A stretch of DNA of 64,000 bases from UBA1563 sp041667115 (GTDB taxonomy: Bacteria; Bacteroidota; Ignavibacteria; Ignavibacteriales; Ignavibacteriaceae). Of the stretch, positions 42,082-51,100 are shown one piece after another; positions within the stretch are counted from its first letter, which is position 1; each line of letters starts with the position of its first letter. The position numbers and the translations under genes were made by a program. The notes beneath the pieces are model-generated. The model had not been told where the DNA came from and made no database searches. It was given only the letters and a program-made list of their open reading frames with translations. The stretch spans positions 11,116 to 75,115 of the forward strand of contig JBAYFO010000011.1 in assembly GCA_041667115.1 (NCBI GenBank). The letters are read 5' to 3'.

Positions 42082-44184
42082 ATGAAATTAATTTTCAGCG
42101 TTTTTCTATTTACAATACTATGCGCGTTCACTATGCAATCGGATAAAAATAAAGTGGACAATCCGTTTTTCCACGAATGGAAAACTCCCTTCGGGACACC
42201 CCCTTTCAACGAGATAAAAGATGAACATTTCATGCCCGCTTATGAAGAAGGGATGAAGCAACAAGTAGCCGAAGTTGAACAAATCATCAACAACAAAGAA
42301 AAAGCGACATTCAAAAATACTATTGAAGCATTTGAAAAGAGCGGAAAACTTTTCACCAAAGTTAATAACGTCTTTAACGGGTTGAACGGCGCAAACACTA
42401 ATCCTAAGCTTCAAGAAATTGCACAAATAACCGCCCCCCTGATCTCAAAACATTTCGATGAGATTTATCTGAATGAAAAATTCTTTGATCGCGTGAAAAG
42501 TATTTATCAGGAAAAGGATAAACTTAATCTTACAACCGAACAAAAAGTAGTTCTTGAACATTATTATAAAGATTTTGTTCGAGGCGGTGCTAACCTTAAT
42601 AAAGCGGATAAAGAAAAGTTTAAAAAGATAAATGAAGAACTCTCGCTCCTCGGCGTAAAGTTTGGTGAAAACATATTGAAAGAATCCAATGCTATCGGTT
42701 TGGTGATAGATAAGAAAGAAGACCTCGCCGGATTGCCCGAAGGTGTTATCCAAGGTGCTGCAGAAACCGCAAAAGCAAAAGGTCTTGACGGCAAGTGGGC
42801 ATTTACACTGCAGCGACCAAGCTTTACTCCATTCCTTCAATATTCTCCCAAAAGAGAGCTTAGAGAAAAATTATTTAAAGCATACATCACCCGCGGAAAT
42901 AATAATAACGAGTTGGATACGAAAAAGATTCTAACAAAAATGGCTTCTTTGCGTGTTGAAAAAGCTGCTTTATTAGGATATAAAACCTACGCTGATTTCA
43001 GATTAGAAATTAATATGGCGAAGAATCCGGAAAATGTTTACAAATTTCTGAATGATTTATGGAAACCTTCTTTGCACAAAGCCGGTGAAGAAGTAGCCGA
43101 TATGCAAAAGATGATCGATGCGGAAGGGGGAAATTTTAAACTTCAGCCGTGGGATTGGTGGTACTATTCGGAAAAAGTGAGAAATGAAAAGTATGCGCTC
43201 GATGGAGAAATGCTGCGTCCTTATTTCAAACTTGAAAATGTAATTGCCGGGGCGTTTGGTGTTGCAACAAAACTGTATGGGTTTCAATTCGTCGAGCTAA
43301 AAAATATTCCCGTTTATCATCCTGATGTAAAAGTTTTTGAGGTGAAAGAAGCTAACGGCAAGCACGTTGGGATTTTATACACTGACTATTTCCCGCGAGA
43401 TAGTAAACGCAGCGGCGCGTGGATGAGTGAGTTTACAAGTCAATCCAATATCGATGGGAAATTTATTTCCCCAATAATTTATAACGTTGGTAATTTTACA
43501 AAACCTACGGCAGATAAACCTGCGCTCTTAAGCTTTGATGATGTTAACACCTTGTTTCATGAGTTCGGTCATGCGTTGCACTATTTGATTGCCACTTCGG
43601 TTTATCCTTCGGGTAAAAGAGTTCCGGTGGATTTTGTTGAATTGCCTTCACAGGTTATGGAAAACTGGGCATCCGATCCGGTAGTTTTAAAAATGTATGC
43701 AAAGCATTATCTGACCGGAGAACCGATGCCGGATGCATTGATCAATAAAATTGTTACCGCCGGGCATTTCAATCAAGGATTTGAAACAACTGAGTACTTA
43801 GCGGCATCATTGCTTGACATGGATTGGCATACCATTTCCGATACCATCGAAAGAGACCCGATCAAATTTGAAAAAGCATCTCTTTCTAAACACGGATTGA
43901 TCCCCGAAATTGAATCGCGTTATCAGAGTACAAATTTCCAGCACATTTTTGCTGATGACGGCTATGCGGCTGGATATTACGGATATGTTTGGGCTGCGGT
44001 TTTAGATGCCGATGCGTTCGCTGCTTTCAAAGAAAAGAATGATGTGTTTGATAAAACAACTGCCAAAGCATTCAGACATCTTTTGGAAAAAGCAGGGAGT
44101 GATGATCCGATGGTTCTTTACAAACAGTTTAGAGGAAGAGAACCCAAGACCGATGCATTATTAAAGAAACGCGGTTTACAATAA
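42082..44184 (+). CDS. M3-family peptidase (peptidyl-dipeptidase Dcp / oligopeptidase A type)
   Basis: A 700-residue metallopeptidase with an N-terminal signal-like stretch (residues 1-20), so probably periplasmic. The zinc motif HEFGH is at residues 493-497 (FHEFGHALHYL), and downstream residues FVELPSQVMENW provide the third ligand region. Family members cut short peptides, Dcp releasing C-terminal dipeptides. The ATG is preceded by AAGGAG. Confidence 0.93.
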   Translation: MKLIFSVFLFTILCAFTMQSDKNKVDNPFFHEWKTPFGTPPFNEIKDEHFMPAYEEGMKQQVAEVEQIINNKEKATFKNTIEAFEKSGKLFTKVNNVFNGLNGANTNPKLQEIAQITAPLISKHFDEIYLNEKFFDRVKSIYQEKDKLNLTTEQKVVLEHYYKDFVRGGANLNKADKEKFKKINEELSLLGVKFGENILKESNAIGLVIDKKEDLAGLPEGVIQGAAETAKAKGLDGKWAFTLQRPSFTPFLQYSPKRELREKLFKAYITRGNNNNELDTKKILTKMASLRVEKAALLGYKTYADFRLEINMAKNPENVYKFLNDLWKPSLHKAGEEVADMQKMIDAEGGNFKLQPWDWWYYSEKVRNEKYALDGEMLRPYFKLENVIAGAFGVATKLYGFQFVELKNIPVYHPDVKVFEVKEANGKHVGILYTDYFPRDSKRSGAWMSEFTSQSNIDGKFISPIIYNVGNFTKPTADKPALLSFDDVNTLFHEFGHALHYLIATSVYPSGKRVPVDFVELPSQVMENWASDPVVLKMYAKHYLTGEPMPDALINKIVTAGHFNQGFETTEYLAASLLDMDWHTISDTIERDPIKFEKASLSKHGLIPEIESRYQSTNFQHIFADDGYAAGYYGYVWAAVLDADAFAAFKEKNDVFDKTTAKAFRHLLEKAGSDDPMVLYKQFRGREPKTDALLKKRGLQ

Positions 44185-44205
44185 TCACGCACAAAAGTTG
44201 AACAC

Positions 44206-44242
44206 AAAAAAGCCTAAGCAAAATTATTGCTTAGGCTTTTTT
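44206..44242. terminator. bidirectional terminator
   Basis: Perfect stem AAAAAAGCCTAAGCAA with its complement ending TTTTTT, 5-base loop, between two convergent genes (M3 peptidase and the minus-strand lipoprotein). Confidence 0.9.
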
Positions 44243-44283
44243 ATAATACAATGAGCATTATTATTGTTTGGTTCAAACAATAC

Positions 44284-45330
44284 CTATAAAAGTTCCAGAA
44301 TGTTTGTTGTCTTTGTGTACTGTCTTTGGGTAACTTTCTGCATGCCGCCCGTTCTTGAAGGAGCGTTCATGCTCATCTCTATCGTTAAATACAAATTAGT
44401 TTTTGATCTTTCAACCAATCCTTTTGACAAGTTAAAATAAATTTTTCCTTCACCCGTATACGATGGTGATTTTACCGTTACTTTTGCTTGTTTAGCTCTT
44501 TCCGAAATTTTGTATTGAGAAGCCAACCCGGCATCAATAACTGCAAGATTGTCGTCTTTATATTTTTCAAAACTTGTGATCTTGAACTTCAACGTATTTG
44601 TCATTTCAAAGAAAGGAAGTTGAGCAGGCGGATTCGTTAACGACCAGACTGAATCTTTCTTTACTTGTTGATCGGGTAACTTTCTAAAAACTTGCGTAAG
44701 CAGCGGACGTAAAGCTCCTTCAGAAATTTGTTGCTGAAGCATTTTCTTTTCTTCTAACGAAACAGAATCTTTTAATCCTTTTAATTCCAATATTTTATTT
44801 GCGATCCTATCGGTTCTAAAAAATTCAAGGATGTCACCTTTTGGAGAAATTCTTGCCGTGAATGGATTATTAATGATGGCTTCATAGTCGGAGTAATTTT
44901 TTTTATCCTCTGCCGACAGTTTACTTCCTGATTGATATGTGAAAGTTTTTCCATTTCCGGAGGCATCAAGTTTAACGGAGGTGAAAGTAAACTCAATTTC
45001 CATCACTCCGTCTTTATCAACATCTTTTACCGAGAGCTTTAATAAATACGTAAGCGTTTGTTTAATTATTTGAGCGATGGAAGTATCCGCCTTAATTGAT
45101 TGATTATCATCGGTTATGCTGGTTAAACGGTATTGATAATCGTTTCCTTTTTTAAGGGAATATTTCAGATCAACGGAAGAAAAAGAACCGTCGGTAATCG
45201 GAACAGTCTTAATATCTGATGAGTCAAAGGCGGTAGATAAAGTCTTTCCTTCTTTTTTCGGGTCTTCATTTTTATTACAGCCGATAAAAAGCGGAAGAAG
45301 GAGCAGCGTGAGAACAAATAGTTTTTTCAT
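44284..45330 (-). CDS. lipoprotein of unknown function
   Basis: A 348-residue protein with a lipoprotein signal (LLLLPLFIGC, cysteine 18). The body is rich in beta-strand and Lys, with the repeated theme YSLKKGNDYQYRL near residue 58, which resembles uncharacterised Bacteroidota lipoproteins (DUF6263-like, low certainty). It follows NamZ copy 2 by 9 bases and probably shares its transcript. No catalytic motif is seen. Confidence 0.6.
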   Translation of the reverse strand: MKKLFVLTLLLLPLFIGCNKNEDPKKEGKTLSTAFDSSDIKTVPITDGSFSSVDLKYSLKKGNDYQYRLTSITDDNQSIKADTSIAQIIKQTLTYLLKLSVKDVDKDGVMEIEFTFTSVKLDASGNGKTFTYQSGSKLSAEDKKNYSDYEAIINNPFTARISPKGDILEFFRTDRIANKILELKGLKDSVSLEEKKMLQQQISEGALRPLLTQVFRKLPDQQVKKDSVWSLTNPPAQLPFFEMTNTLKFKITSFEKYKDDNLAVIDAGLASQYKISERAKQAKVTVKSPSYTGEGKIYFNLSKGLVERSKTNLYLTIEMSMNAPSRTGGMQKVTQRQYTKTTNILELL

Positions 45331-45339
45331 TAGAATCCT

Positions 45340-46581
45340 TTAATAAAGTAAGTATTTTTTTCTTGTTTCTTTGAACTTGGCAAGCTCCTTTTGATAGGAC
45401 TTATAAATTTTAGTTGGAGCAACATTCTGTAGAATCTGTTTTCTTATCTTTGTATCTCCTGAAAGAAGATCAATCGATTTTTCTTTAAACGAAAATTCTT
45501 TTGGATATAGTTTATGTAAAACCGAAAGTAACGCAATCCCGAATTTTACAGATTCAACTTTTCTTTTATCAGTTACTTTTATTGCAATACCGCTGCAAAG
45601 TTTTCCTTCATACTTAGGATTGACGGCTACATTAGGAATATCTTGCGGGGTAAAAGAAGTTTCTTTAAAAGAAAGTCCCTTAAATTTATAAACTTGTAAT
45701 GCTTTAACCAATTTCTTTCCATTTATAAACGGAGCCCCAATTGTTAGAAAGGGTAGTTCTGTTCCTCTTCCTTCGGAAATGTTTGTTCCTTCAATCAAAC
45801 AAGTTCCCGGGTAGAGGAGGGCAGTGTTTAAGTCAGTAATGTTTGGAGATGGTTTTATCCAGGGGAGATTTAAATCATCATAAAAATAAGTTCGCTTCCA
45901 ATTTTTTATCTTCAAGACAGTCAGATCTGCGTGGAGATTATTTCCCAGAAGATGCTCTTCATTAAAATAATTTGCGAGTTCACCGAATGTCATTCCGTGC
46001 GCGATTGGAATAGGAGCAATTCCGACAAACGAACTTAATGAATCTTGACGGATAGGTCCGTCAACATAAACTCCACCAATCGGGTTAGGTCTATCCAGCA
46101 CGAGAATCGGGATATGATTTTCAGCCGCTGCTTGAATAGTATAATAAAGGGTAGAAAGATAGGTGTAAAAACGGGCACCGACATCCTGCATATCAAACAA
46201 AAGTAAATTTACATTTTTCAACATTTCTTTTGTAGGTTTTTTATCTTTTCCATACAAAGAATAAATTGGCGCTTGGGTTTTTTCATCAATAAAATTTTCA
46301 ACCTTTTCTCCCGCTTGCGCTTGACCGCGGAGTCCATGTTCGGGGCCGAATAATGCGGTAATCTTAATTCTGTACTCTGATGAGTAAAGAGCGTCAATGA
46401 GATGTTTCCCGTTGCTTAATACCGCAGTGTGGTTTGTAACTATCCCGAGATTTCTTCCTTCAACAAAATCAGGATATTCGGAAAGGATAAGATCGGCACC
46501 GGTAACAATATTGACCTTTGTTGATTGTCCAAAATTTGTTTGTAGTAGAAAAAGCGCGACGAGCATTAATTTATAAATCAT
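45340..46581 (-). CDS. DUF1343 / NamZ-like exo-beta-N-acetylmuramidase (copy 2)
   Basis: A 413-residue exported protein (signal peptide about residues 1-18) homologous to the protein at 1853-3115; shared blocks are FGPEHGLRG, FDMQDVGARFYTY and LDRPNPIGG. Its start overlaps the end of the NUDIX gene by 11 bases, indicating coupling. A role in peptidoglycan turnover is inferred from NamZ. Confidence 0.85.
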   Translation of the reverse strand: MIYKLMLVALFLLQTNFGQSTKVNIVTGADLILSEYPDFVEGRNLGIVTNHTAVLSNGKHLIDALYSSEYRIKITALFGPEHGLRGQAQAGEKVENFIDEKTQAPIYSLYGKDKKPTKEMLKNVNLLLFDMQDVGARFYTYLSTLYYTIQAAAENHIPILVLDRPNPIGGVYVDGPIRQDSLSSFVGIAPIPIAHGMTFGELANYFNEEHLLGNNLHADLTVLKIKNWKRTYFYDDLNLPWIKPSPNITDLNTALLYPGTCLIEGTNISEGRGTELPFLTIGAPFINGKKLVKALQVYKFKGLSFKETSFTPQDIPNVAVNPKYEGKLCSGIAIKVTDKRKVESVKFGIALLSVLHKLYPKEFSFKEKSIDLLSGDTKIRKQILQNVAPTKIYKSYQKELAKFKETRKKYLLY

Positions 46582-47110
46582 TTTTAAAATGTCTCCTTGC
46601 CAGCGACCATGCCGCTAAAGTTAATCCATCCCAAATAATATTTTTATTGATCATTTCTTCAATTTCTTTTGGAGCTAATTCCAATAATTCAAATTCTTCC
46701 GTTACGTCTTTCGGAAGGGGAGAAGAAAATAAATCTTTTGCGAGAAACACTTTAGAGATTTCATCTGCCGCACCCGTAAAAGGGGCAAATTCTCCAATCT
46801 CTAAAATTGATGATGCAGAAAATCCGGTTTCTTCCCGAAGTTCTTTTAAAGCATTTTCGTTATAAGAGATTCCTTCTTCCATTCCGCCACACGGAAACTC
46901 GATACTTTCACGTTCATTTAAATAACGGTACTGTTTTACCATCAAAATATTTTTTGCGGAAGTTACAGGAATAATCATTGATGAACCGGCCGTGTGAACG
47001 TAATGATACACACCGCTTCTCCCGTTTTCTAATTGAAATTCATCGATCCGGTAGCTCCAATGATCATTTTGGAATTTGGTTTGTGAAGAGATTTTTTGCC
47101 AGTGGAGCAA
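46571..47110 (-). CDS. NUDIX hydrolase, ADP-ribose pyrophosphatase-like
   Basis: A 179-residue protein with a NUDIX box beginning G-G-M-E-E-G and ending REETGFS, with the REE catalytic glutamates. The sequence before it (ILMVKQYRYLNERESIEFPCGG) is typical of ADP-ribose or nucleoside-diphosphate-sugar hydrolases. It is 2 bases downstream of ndk, so both nucleotide-related genes are co-expressed. The exact substrate is not decidable. Confidence 0.82.
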   Translation of the reverse strand: MLHWQKISSQTKFQNDHWSYRIDEFQLENGRSGVYHYVHTAGSSMIIPVTSAKNILMVKQYRYLNERESIEFPCGGMEEGISYNENALKELREETGFSASSILEIGEFAPFTGAADEISKVFLAKDLFSSPLPKDVTEEFELLELAPKEIEEMINKNIIWDGLTLAAWSLARRHFKNDL

Positions 47111-47112
47111 TG

Positions 47113-47544
47113 TTAATCTATATAATTGTTTAATAATTCTTGTCTTGAGAAAAAATGGGCAATTTCAATTGCAGCATTTTCATCAGAGTCGGAGCCATGC
47201 ACGGCATTTTCACTTTTGCTGTCAGCATATAATTTACGGATGGTTCCTTCCTCCGCTTCCGCCGGATCAGTGGCGCCGATAAGTTTTCGATATTCGGCTA
47301 CGGCGTTTTCTTTTTCCAAAGCCAGTGCAACCACGGGACCGGAAATCATGAATGCAACTAAGTCGTTATAAAACGGACGTTCCCTATGCACTTCATAGAA
47401 TCCTTGAGCTGATTCCTTTGATAGTTTTGTCATTTTCATCGCTTTAATTTTGAAACCGGCTTCGGTGAATTTTGTTATTATTTGTCCAACTAGATTTTTT
47501 TTTACTGCATCAGGTTTTATCATTGCAAAGGTTTTATTCGTCAT
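47113..47544 (-). CDS. ndk: nucleoside diphosphate kinase
   Basis: A 143-residue enzyme balancing NTP pools. The phosphorylated histidine is in NAVHGSDSDENA and the N-terminal KTFAMIKPDAV is canonical. It lies between sucD (90 bases upstream) and the NUDIX gene; succinyl-CoA synthetase and Ndk cooperate in nucleotide triphosphate supply in some bacteria. Confidence 0.95.
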   Translation of the reverse strand: MTNKTFAMIKPDAVKKNLVGQIITKFTEAGFKIKAMKMTKLSKESAQGFYEVHRERPFYNDLVAFMISGPVVALALEKENAVAEYRKLIGATDPAEAEEGTIRKLYADSKSENAVHGSDSDENAAIEIAHFFSRQELLNNYID

Positions 47545-47574
47545 TTACTTTCCATTACTGGTGAATATAAAATT

Positions 47575-47603
47575 GCGTCATCCAGGAGTAACATGAATGA
47601 CGC
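47575..47603 (-). terminator. imperfect hairpin between sucD and ndk
   Basis: A GCGTCAT/ATGACGC stem with a 15-base loop, flanked by AAAATT on one side and AATTTT on the other, follows the sucD stop on the minus strand. It may attenuate read-through into ndk. Confidence 0.4.
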
Positions 47604-47634
47604 GTTATCAATTTTAATTTAAGATTGCTGAAAA

Positions 47635-48564
47635 CTATTTTTTTGTCTTCTGAGCCGTAGTTTTTATAGGCTTTTTATCGCCATAAAAATCTTCCAAAGC
47701 TTTTTTCATGGTGATGCCAATTTCAGCGGGACTTTCAACAACTTTGATTCCTGCTTTTTTCATAGCAGTCATTTTTTCGGCGGCAGTTCCTTTCCCACCG
47801 GAAATGATCGCACCTGCATGTCCCATTCTTCTTCCGGGAGGTGCTGTTCTTCCGGCAATAAATCCTACAACAGGTTTTTTAACATTCTTTTTTATGAACG
47901 TAGCGGCGTCCTCTTCAGCGCTTCCACCAATTTCTCCGATCATAACAATTCCTTCGGTTCCCGGATCGTCATTAAACATCTTAATGATGTTTATAAATTG
48001 TGAACCGATAATCGGGTCTCCACCAATCCCTACGCAGGTTGATTGTCCGATACCCAAATCGGTTAATTGTTTTACAGCTTCGTACGTAAGTGTTCCGCTG
48101 CGCGAAACAACACCTATCTTGCCTTGTTTATGAATAAATCCGGGCATGATACCAACTTTAGCTTGTCCGGGAGAAATTACTCCAGGGCAGTTTGGTCCAA
48201 TTAACACAACATCTTTATCTTTAATTGCGTTATATGTCATCGTCATATCTTTTGCGGGAATTCCTTCCGTAATACAAATGATGACTTTTATTCCACAAGT
48301 AGCAGCTTCTAAAATAGCATCAGCCGCAAAAGCCGGGGGAACAAAAATAACCGAAGTATTTGCTTTAGCAATTTTGACAGCTTCGGCTACGGTATTAAAA
48401 ATGGGGATGTCGGTATCGTCAAACTTGGTTCCGCCTTTCCCGGGAGTTACTCCGGCAACGACGTGTGTTTTGTATTCGATCATTTGTTTTGCATGAAAAG
48501 AGCCTTCGCCGCCGGTAATGCCTTGCACAACCAGCCGCGTTTTTTTATCAACAAGAATACTCAT
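47635..48564 (-). CDS. sucD: succinyl-CoA synthetase alpha subunit
   Basis: A 309-residue CoA-binding/ligase protein. The phosphohistidine loop is in RRMGHAGAI near residue 250, with the CoA-binding TGGEGSFHAKQM near the N-terminus and GPNCPGVI. It needs the beta subunit SucC, which is not adjacent and must lie elsewhere. The lysine-rich C-terminal tail (KTTAQKTKK) is a short extension. Confidence 0.94.
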   Translation of the reverse strand: MSILVDKKTRLVVQGITGGEGSFHAKQMIEYKTHVVAGVTPGKGGTKFDDTDIPIFNTVAEAVKIAKANTSVIFVPPAFAADAILEAATCGIKVIICITEGIPAKDMTMTYNAIKDKDVVLIGPNCPGVISPGQAKVGIMPGFIHKQGKIGVVSRSGTLTYEAVKQLTDLGIGQSTCVGIGGDPIIGSQFINIIKMFNDDPGTEGIVMIGEIGGSAEEDAATFIKKNVKKPVVGFIAGRTAPPGRRMGHAGAIISGGKGTAAEKMTAMKKAGIKVVESPAEIGITMKKALEDFYGDKKPIKTTAQKTKK

Positions 48565-48745
48565 TATTATTTCCTTTGTTAGCTAAGATTATGATTTCCT
48601 TTATCTAAAATTACTGAATTTGCACGAAAAAACAGTCACTCTTTTTGAAAATGATTAAGAAAATCAAGTTCAGTTTCTAATCCAACAAAAATTAGTTAAT
48701 TTTAGTCCGTCCAGTTACAATCATTATAAATATTAGGAGCGCTCA

Positions 48746-50074
48746 ATGAATCTTGCTGTTGTGGGGACCGGTTATGTCGGACTTGTCTCCGGTACTTGTT
48801 TTGCTGAAATAGGAAACAATGTTATTTGTGTTGATAACCACGTAGAGAAACTTAAAAAATTAAAAAACGCCGAGGTTACTATTTATGAACCCGGACTTGA
48901 AACAATTTTCTATAGAAATATTGCTAAAAACAGATTAGCCTTTACTGATAACTTAAAAGAAGCAGTACTTAATTCTGAAATTATCTTTCTTTGTTTACCC
49001 ACTCCGCAGGGTGATGACGGTTCAGCTGATTTGCAGTATGTTCTCGGAGTTGCAGAAAGCATCGGGAAGATTTTAAAAGAAAATGATGACAAAGATTTTA
49101 AAATTATCGTAAACAAAAGCACAGTTCCCGTTGGGACAGCAAAAAGAGTTTCCGATCAGATTGCTAAAGCCGGCGTGAAAAATTTTGATATTGTTTCAAA
49201 CCCGGAATTTTTACGCGAAGGTTTTGCAGTGGATGATTTCTTGAAACCGGATAGAATTGTTATAGGCACGTCAAACGAAAATTCTATGCAAAAAATGAAA
49301 GAGCTGTATGAACCTTTTGTTCGACAGGGTAATCCTATTCTAACTATGGATACTGCAAGTGCAGAGGTTACTAAATATGCAGCAAATTCTTACTTGGCAA
49401 TGCGCATTACATTTATGAATGAGCTTGCGAATTTCTGTGAAAAAGTTGGGGCTAACATTGACATGATCCGCCGTGGAATGGGAACGGACAATAGAATCGG
49501 GAAAAGATTTTTATTCCCGGGAATCGGATACGGTGGTTCCTGTTTTCCGAAGGATGTAAATGCGTTGATAAAAACTTCAGAGGAAAACGGATCTCCCTTA
49601 AAAATATTAGATGTAGTTGATAAAGTAAATAAAGCTCAAAAGCTGGTGCTTGTAAATAAAGTTCTGGCTCATTTTAATAATGATATCAAAGGGAAGCATT
49701 TTGCCGCCTGGGGATTAGCGTTCAAACCAAATACGGACGATATGCGCGAAGCTCCTTCGGTCGTTATCATAAATGAATTATTAAAGCATGGAGCAACTGT
49801 TTCGGCACATGATCCCGTTGCCGCTTCATCTTCTAAGTTTTACCTCCAGGACAGAATTACCTACGCAGAAAATGAATATGCTGCGTTAGATAATGCCGAT
49901 GCACTCTTAATTTTTACCGAATGGAATGAATTTAGAAATCCCGATTTTGCAATTCTTTCAACCAAATTGAAAAATAAAGTGATCTTCGACGGAAGAAATA
50001 TTTTTGAACCGTTAAAGATGAAAGAATTACATTACACCTATTATAGTATCGGTCGGGACGTAGTGAAAGGTTAA
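48746..50074 (+). CDS. ugd: UDP-glucose 6-dehydrogenase
   Basis: A 442-residue enzyme making UDP-glucuronate. The N-terminal NAD-binding GTGYVGLV, the thiohemiacetal cysteine C266 in GYGGSCFPKD and the C-terminal FKPNTDDMREAPS are all present. It is divergent from sucD; a GGAG ribosome site precedes the ATG. It probably supplies sugars for polysaccharide or LPS. Confidence 0.94.
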   Translation: MNLAVVGTGYVGLVSGTCFAEIGNNVICVDNHVEKLKKLKNAEVTIYEPGLETIFYRNIAKNRLAFTDNLKEAVLNSEIIFLCLPTPQGDDGSADLQYVLGVAESIGKILKENDDKDFKIIVNKSTVPVGTAKRVSDQIAKAGVKNFDIVSNPEFLREGFAVDDFLKPDRIVIGTSNENSMQKMKELYEPFVRQGNPILTMDTASAEVTKYAANSYLAMRITFMNELANFCEKVGANIDMIRRGMGTDNRIGKRFLFPGIGYGGSCFPKDVNALIKTSEENGSPLKILDVVDKVNKAQKLVLVNKVLAHFNNDIKGKHFAAWGLAFKPNTDDMREAPSVVIINELLKHGATVSAHDPVAASSSKFYLQDRITYAENEYAALDNADALLIFTEWNEFRNPDFAILSTKLKNKVIFDGRNIFEPLKMKELHYTYYSIGRDVVKG

Positions 50075-50078
50075 AAAA

Positions 50079-51089
50079 ATGAAACGAAGATTATTTGTTG
50101 TTTTCATCTTTCTGATTCTTCAATATAATTTTGCAGAAAGCGTTCAACAGTATGGTGCTATTGGTGATCTGAAATTACAGAGCGGAAAAATTCTCCACGA
50201 GTGTAAAATTGGCTACCGCACTTTTGGTTCATTAAATCAAGAAAGATCAAACGCAATTCTGTATCCCACATGGTTTGCCGGTGTAAGCAAAGATGTTGTT
50301 GGACTTCTTGGTGCGGATAAATTGATAGATACAACAAACTATTTTGTTATCGTTGTTGATGCTTTAGGGAATGGGGTCTCAACCTCGCCAACAAATTATA
50401 AAGCTGAAATTCCATTCCCGCAAATAACTATTCGGGATATGGTTGAATCGGAATTCGTACTGGTAAAGAATATTCTCGGTATCAATCACTTGTTTGCGGT
50501 AATCGGTGGCTCAATGGGAAGTATGCAAGCTTTTGAATTTGCCGTCGCTTATCCCGACTTTATGGATAAAGTTATTCCTTATGCGGCTTCTCCTAAAATC
50601 ACCTCAAACGAAAAAATTATTTTTTCGTTGATGAAAGAGATCATCGTTTCCGGGAAAAAATATGGCGAACCGGAAGATGAAATTATTAAAAAGCTTAATA
50701 TTATGATACAACTTTTGGCGCGAACACCGGCAAACATAAACAAGAACTATCCCGGGGGGAAATTTGCGGATCTTGAAAAAAGGTTTGAAAAAACTTCTCC
50801 GATTTTTACATCCGCATGTTATTTGACGCAACTCGATGCGATGTATACGCACGACATTACGCGGGATTATCATTCGTCATTTGAAGAAACAGCAAAGCAT
50901 ATTAAAGCTAAGCTTTTCATTATAGTTTCGGAAACGGATCTTTTGCTTAATCCAAAACCGGCGCTTGAACTAGCTCAGTATGCTAAAGCGAAAACTCTTT
51001 TACTAAAAAATGATTGTGGTCATCTGGCGGTCGGATGTGATATGGAATTATGTAGAACAGAAATTCAAAAATTTCTTGCAACTAAATGA
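50079..51089 (+). CDS. exported alpha/beta hydrolase, MetX-like
   Basis: A 336-residue protein that looks like homoserine O-acetyltransferase (MetX) in fold: nucleophile S145 in GGSMGSMQAFEFA, the acid in VSETDLLLNP and the histidine in NDCGHLAVG. Unlike MetX it begins with a signal peptide (about residues 1-19), so a periplasmic esterase or hydrolase role is more likely than methionine synthesis. It follows ugd by 4 bases and overlaps the frame of the next gene. Confidence 0.75.
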   Translation: MKRRLFVVFIFLILQYNFAESVQQYGAIGDLKLQSGKILHECKIGYRTFGSLNQERSNAILYPTWFAGVSKDVVGLLGADKLIDTTNYFVIVVDALGNGVSTSPTNYKAEIPFPQITIRDMVESEFVLVKNILGINHLFAVIGGSMGSMQAFEFAVAYPDFMDKVIPYAASPKITSNEKIIFSLMKEIIVSGKKYGEPEDEIIKKLNIMIQLLARTPANINKNYPGGKFADLEKRFEKTSPIFTSACYLTQLDAMYTHDITRDYHSSFEETAKHIKAKLFIIVSETDLLLNPKPALELAQYAKAKTLLLKNDCGHLAVGCDMELCRTEIQKFLATK

Positions 51090-51100
51090 TAAGGAAGCTC

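Noticed and set aside
50079..51089. metX, homoserine O-acetyltransferase
   Set aside because: The fold and GGSMG nucleophile fit, but the signal peptide and lack of methionine-pathway neighbours argue against assigning that gene symbol.
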